64,000 bases of DNA, from assembly GCF_004912275.1 (NCBI RefSeq), contig NZ_STGY01000025.1, positions 1 to 64,000 of the forward strand. Direction: 5' to 3'. Origin of the DNA: Glycomyces buryatensis. GTDB lineage: Bacteria > Actinomycetota > Actinomycetes > Mycobacteriales > Micromonosporaceae. The position numbers and the translations under genes were made by a program. The first letter of the stretch is position 1; each line of letters starts with the position of its first letter. Below, piece after piece: positions 60,866-64,000 of this stretch. The notes below the pieces were generated by a model. It did no database searches and had not been told where the DNA came from. It saw only the letters and a program-made list of their open reading frames with translations.

Positions 60866-61659
60866 AGGGCCGCCCCGGATTTAGGGCTCGTGCCGGCCGA
60901 TTCGTCGGTCGGAGTTATTCCCGCCAGCTTTATGAGCTCCTCGATATTGTCGCCGCGCAGCAGCGAGGCCGCCTCGGCCGGGTCCGTCGGGCCCTCGCCG
61001 AACGACGGGCACTGGGCGGCGAGCGTGCACGCCCCGCACGCGGGCTTGCGGGCGATGCACACCCGGCGGCCGTGGAAGATGATCCGGTGCGAGAACATCG
61101 TCCACTCGCGATGCTCGATGAGCTTCTGGAGCTGGAACTCCAGCTTCACCGGGTCCTTGCCGGAGACCAGGCCGAGCCGGTTCGTCAGGCGGATCATGTG
61201 GGTGTCGACGGTGATGCCGGGGACGCCGAACGCGTTGCCGCGGATGACGTTCGCTGTCTTGCGGCCGATCCCGGGAAGCTTCACCAGCTCCTCCATCGAC
61301 TTCGGCAGCGTTCCGCCGTGGTGGGCGGCCAGGGCCTTGCCCAAGCCGATGATGGACTTGGCCTTATTGCGGTAGAAACCGGTCGGGCGGATGATCGCCT
61401 CGACGTCCTCGGGGTTCGCCTCCGCGTAATCCTCCGCCGAGCGGTACTTCGCGAACAGAGCCGGAGTGGTCAGGTTGACCCGCACGTCCGTGCACTGGGC
61501 CGACAGGATCGTCGCCACCGCCAGTTCGAGCGGATTCGCATAGTCCAGCTCGCACTTCGCATCCGGATGGGCTGCGGCCAGCAGTCGGTCGATGACGCGG
61601 GCGCGGCGCTTCTTGGCCAGCTCGCTCTCGGTTCCATTGCGTGCGTCGGCGGCGGTCAC
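60862..61659 (-). CDS. nth: Endonuclease III
   Basis: A 265-residue base-excision repair glycosylase/lyase for oxidised pyrimidines. The helix-hairpin-helix [12 protein letters not shown] with the catalytic Lys, the catalytic Asp in VDTHMIRL, and the 4Fe-4S ligands [17 protein letters not shown] (spacing 6-2-5) are all intact. It heads the nth-tlpA-nudix-marP operon. Confidence 0.96.
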   Translation of the reverse strand: MTAADARNGTESELAKKRRARVIDRLLAAAHPDAKCELDYANPLELAVATILSAQCTDVRVNLTTPALFAKYRSAEDYAEANPEDVEAIIRPTGFYRNKAKSIIGLGKALAAHHGGTLPKSMEELVKLPGIGRKTANVIRGNAFGVPGITVDTHMIRLTNRLGLVSGKDPVKLEFQLQKLIEHREWTMFSHRIIFHGRRVCIARKPACGACTLAAQCPSFGEGPTDPAEAASLLRGDNIEELIKLAGITPTDESAGTSPKSGAAL

Positions 61660-61705
61660 CCGGCAATCCTACGCGGACCTCCGGAAAACGCCGACGCGAT
61701 GCGGC

Positions 61706-62854
61706 TCACCGCGGACCGGACGAGGCAGCGGCGCCCGGACGGTGCCGCCTCCGGCCGCGCAGCAGCAGCGCCGCCGCGCCCAGCAGCGCCCCGCCCGCCG
61801 TCGACATCACGGCCGAAAGGCCCACCGACGGCGGCTCCGACCCTGCCGCGACCTGCTGCGGTTCGGGCAACTGCCCGATATCGGCCGCGAGCGCCGCGCC
61901 CGCGTCAACCAGGCCCGCACCCAGGGCCGAGTCGCCGCCGCGGGCGGTCTCGGTCAGCAGCAGCCGCACCTGTGCGGCGCTCAGCTTCGGATGCTCCGCC
62001 CGCACCAGCGCCGCCGCCCCCGACACGATCGCCGACGCGAACGACGTTCCCGTCACCTGCTTGTGCCCGCCCCCGGCCGCCGGAACCGCCAGGTCCGCGC
62101 CCGGCGCCGCCAGATCCGTCTCCGAACCCGTCACCGCCGTCGGCCAGCGCTCACCGGTGCGGTCCGAACCAGTCACCGCCAGCACATTGTCGATGCGCGC
62201 GGGGAACCAGACCGGCTCCTCCGCCCCGTCCCGGCGCTGATTGCCCGTGCACGCCACCACCAGCACGTCATGCCGGGCCGCATAGTCGATCGCGTCGGCG
62301 AACGCCCGCGAGTCGTAATGGCCGCCCAACGACAGATTGATGACGTCGGCGCCGTTGTCCACCGCCCACTCCACGGCTTGACCGACCATCGCTGAATCGT
62401 GGTAGCGGTTCTCGTCGTCCAGCACCCGCACCGGCAGGATCTTCGCACCCGGCGCGACCCCCGGATGCCCCGACGACGCCCGCCCCGCGATGAGCCCGGC
62501 CACCGCCGTGCCGTGGCCGACCGGGTCGGCCTGAGCGAACGCCCGCTCATAGGCGGGACTCGGATCCGAGCCCAGGGCCAGCAGGCGCGGTTCCTCCCCG
62601 GCGTCGGTGTCGACGTAGCTGCGGCCCGGCAGGACCGCCCCGTCCAAGTCGGGGTGACCGGCGTCCACACCGGAGTCGATCACAGCGACCGTCACCCCCG
62701 AACCGGTCGACGTCCGCCACGCCTCCTGCGCGCCGATCGCGGCCAAATGCCACGCCGGCGGGGCAGCCGCCAGCGCCGCGGGCGCGTTCAGCAAGAGCGC
62801 CAACAGTGTCGAGCAAATCCACGCGATGATCCAGCGTGCGCAGCGGTCCCTCAT
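61706..62854 (-). CDS. Mycosin-like S8 subtilisin protease
   Basis: A 382-residue membrane-anchored protease. A signal peptide leads to a subtilisin domain with Asp60 (VIDSGVDAGHPDL), His114 (GHGTAVAGLI), oxyanion Asn (ACTGN) and Ser271 (TGTSFASAIVSG). A Pro-containing linker, one C-terminal membrane helix and an Arg-rich tail follow, the mycosin (MycP) layout. Mycosins belong to type VII secretion, but no ESX core genes are visible in this window. Confidence 0.9.
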   Translation of the reverse strand: MRDRCARWIIAWICSTLLALLLNAPAALAAAPPAWHLAAIGAQEAWRTSTGSGVTVAVIDSGVDAGHPDLDGAVLPGRSYVDTDAGEEPRLLALGSDPSPAYERAFAQADPVGHGTAVAGLIAGRASSGHPGVAPGAKILPVRVLDDENRYHDSAMVGQAVEWAVDNGADVINLSLGGHYDSRAFADAIDYAARHDVLVVACTGNQRRDGAEEPVWFPARIDNVLAVTGSDRTGERWPTAVTGSETDLAAPGADLAVPAAGGGHKQVTGTSFASAIVSGAAALVRAEHPKLSAAQVRLLLTETARGGDSALGAGLVDAGAALAADIGQLPEPQQVAAGSEPPSVGLSAVMSTAGGALLGAAALLLRGRRRHRPGAAASSGPR

Positions 62855-63043
62855 GAGAACGGGATCGTTACACAGCGCAGCCGCCCGGGCGGGTGAATGA
62901 CACGCGCTCGTCTTTATGAATTCGTTATTTTCAGCCTACTGACGGAAACTTGACAATGCCCTCGCGTTACGGTGACGATCGCGAGGGAACGCCGCGTTCA
63001 CTCGACGCTGCCCCATCGCTGACCGGTAGGGGGGAAGGGCTGA

Positions 63044-64000
63044 ATGGAATCGATGTGGGAACCGAGTAACGAGATCGAGCACCGCCTGAGAGAGGCCCTG
63101 CGCGCCGACGACCAGGACGGGTACTTCCGAATACTCTCCCAGATCGAACTCGTGCTTCCACTGTCCTATGAGGATTCAGCGGGCCTGGGCGGCGCCGACA
63201 CGTGGGCCACCTGGACCACCGACGACCGGACGCACATCCTCGCCTTCACCTCCGAGAGCGCCCTCGGCCAGTGCCTTCGCGACAACGCCGGCGCCTCCCG
63301 CCGCGTCGGCTTCGCGACCCTCGCCGAATCCTGGCCCGACGAAGAGTGGTGGCTCGCGGTCAACCCCGGCCTCCCCATCGAGGGCTACCTCCCCGCCTGG
63401 TTCGTCTCCCAAGTCGCCCAAGGCATGACGACCGTCCCGGCCGAGCCCGAACCCGAGGCCGACCACTACGGCACCGACCAGACCTTCGCCACGCTGGCCC
63501 AGTCCGACCCGTTCGCGAACCCGATGGCACCCGCCGCTCCGGCCCGCGAGGGCAGCTTCATGCCCCCGGCCCCGCCGGTCCCCGAGGTCCCGCCCGCGCC
63601 GCGCCGCTCCAAGGACTTGAACAACACGACCGGCCAGCAGTCCACCATCGCCGGTACGACTTCGGCGGGACTGCCGCTGCGCCAGCCGCCGCAGGTCGAG
63701 AGCGAACTGGCCGCCGAGGCCGACGGCCTCGCGACGCCGCCCGTGTCCCCGCCCGCCGCGCCGCACGGCGACGGCTTCGCCCCGCAGTCCGCGCCGCAGG
63801 ACGGCTTCGCCGACCAGCGTTTCGCCTCGCCGCCGACCGGTGACCAGCGTTTCGCTTCGCCGCCGCCCGCCAACGGTTTCAGTGACCAGCGCTTCGCCTC
63901 GCCGCCGCCCAGCGATGGCTTCAGCGACCAGCGCTTCGCCTCACCGCCGCTCGAGAACCGTCCGCCCGAGCAGGGCTTCTCGGGCCAGAGCTTCGCCTCG
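63044..64000 (+). CDS. SseB-domain protein with C-terminal repeats (cut by window end)
   Basis: A frame open from ATG 63044 (behind GGGGAAGGG) to the window end, 319 codons seen. Residues about 5-130 resemble the SseB N-terminal domain: a helical start (NEIEHRLREALRADDQDGYF), THILAFTSESALGQCL, and ELPLW-type strands with GLPIEGYLP. A Pro-rich linker follows. From about residue 245 a repeat of the type G-F-x-D-Q-R-F-A-S-P-P recurs at least four times up to the edge. Such proteins occur near type VII secretion genes in actinobacteria. The C-terminus is unknown. Confidence 0.75.
   Translation, partial: MESMWEPSNEIEHRLREALRADDQDGYFRILSQIELVLPLSYEDSAGLGGADTWATWTTDDRTHILAFTSESALGQCLRDNAGASRRVGFATLAESWPDEEWWLAVNPGLPIEGYLPAWFVSQVAQGMTTVPAEPEPEADHYGTDQTFATLAQSDPFANPMAPAAPAREGSFMPPAPPVPEVPPAPRRSKDLNNTTGQQSTIAGTTSAGLPLRQPPQVESELAAEADGLATPPVSPPAAPHGDGFAPQSAPQDGFADQRFASPPTGDQRFASPPPANGFSDQRFASPPPSDGFSDQRFASPPLENRPPEQGFSGQSFAS

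Noticed and set aside
61706-64000. Complete type VII secretion locus
   Set aside because: Only a mycosin-like protease and an SseB protein are visible; no EccC-type ATPase, EccB/D/E or WXG100 gene lies in the window.

Overview
The window is a 64 kb piece of an actinobacterial chromosome. The sequence is visibly GC-rich with strong G/C bias at third codon positions. It carries a conservon (sensor kinase / roadblock / DUF742 / GTPase), the marP-nudix-tlpA-nth block, atpC followed by a DUF2550 gene, a tRNA-Thr / tRNA-Met / rpmG / MaoC-MaoC block, and many start codons placed 6-7 nt after a TANNNT box, as in leaderless actinobacterial transcripts. No mycolate or sporulation-specific genes are present. 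The gene set fits Micromonosporales/Glycomycetales-like Actinomycetia, but the genus is an inference.

Layout. 0.3-12.7 kb: a peptide-type ABC importer with four successive substrate-binding lipoproteins (three from recent tandem amplification, each with its own leader, 18-bp repeat motif and hairpin), two permeases and two ATPases. 12.8-14.7 kb: a P-loop kinase-like protein, a VOC protein and a GNAT acetyltransferase. 14.7-16.3 kb: an AAA/DUF4143 ATPase cassette between 101-bp direct repeats that duplicate the 3' end of the GNAT gene, followed by tRNA-Leu(UAA). 16.9-21.2 kb: the conservon operon cvnABCD plus a GAF protein. 21.4-27.2 kb: secreted 5'-nucleotidase, BAX-inhibitor-like membrane protein, a HigBA toxin-antitoxin pair and a FUSC membrane protein. 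A 167-bp palindromic MITE-like element separates FUSC from guaA. 29-31.3 kb: a double-Nudix protein and a phosphatidylserine decarboxylase with an extra N-terminal domain. 31.5-34.3 kb: two tandem LPXTG surface proteins with thioester (TQXA) domains. 34.4-37.2 kb: an aromatic-residue leader peptide and terminator in front of chorismate mutase, then pcrA. 37.2-42.3 kb: M23 peptidase, heme oxygenase, a small secreted repeat peptide and a GGDEF-EAL protein. 42.4-45.5 kb: tRNA-Thr, tRNA-Met, rpmG, hadA, hadB, a 3-hydroxyacyl-CoA dehydrogenase and a cobalamin adenosyltransferase. 45.5-56.3 kb: an accessory block (YtfQRT/YjfF sugar importer, ABC-2 exporter with its own HTH protein, PhoD, a serine hydrolase and a VapBC cassette). 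56.4-62.9 kb, minus strand: DUF2550, atpC, crp, marP, CoA pyrophosphatase, TlpA-like lipoprotein, nth and a mycosin-like protease. The window ends inside an SseB-domain protein with C-terminal repeats.

How it works together. The two importers supply peptides and (by homology) furanose sugars. The conservon, Crp, the EAL protein and the small HTH proteins are the regulatory layer. The phenylalanine/tyrosine-rich leader ORF ahead of chorismate mutase looks like classical attenuation.

The most unusual theme is repeated duplication of gene 3' ends. The GNAT and DUF2550 tails are copied on the far side of inserted cassettes (DUF4143 ATPase, VapBC). The marP and cvnD tails are copied in tandem. 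No integrase or transposase is visible. This may mark an integrase-less way in which small defence/addiction cassettes settle behind genes.
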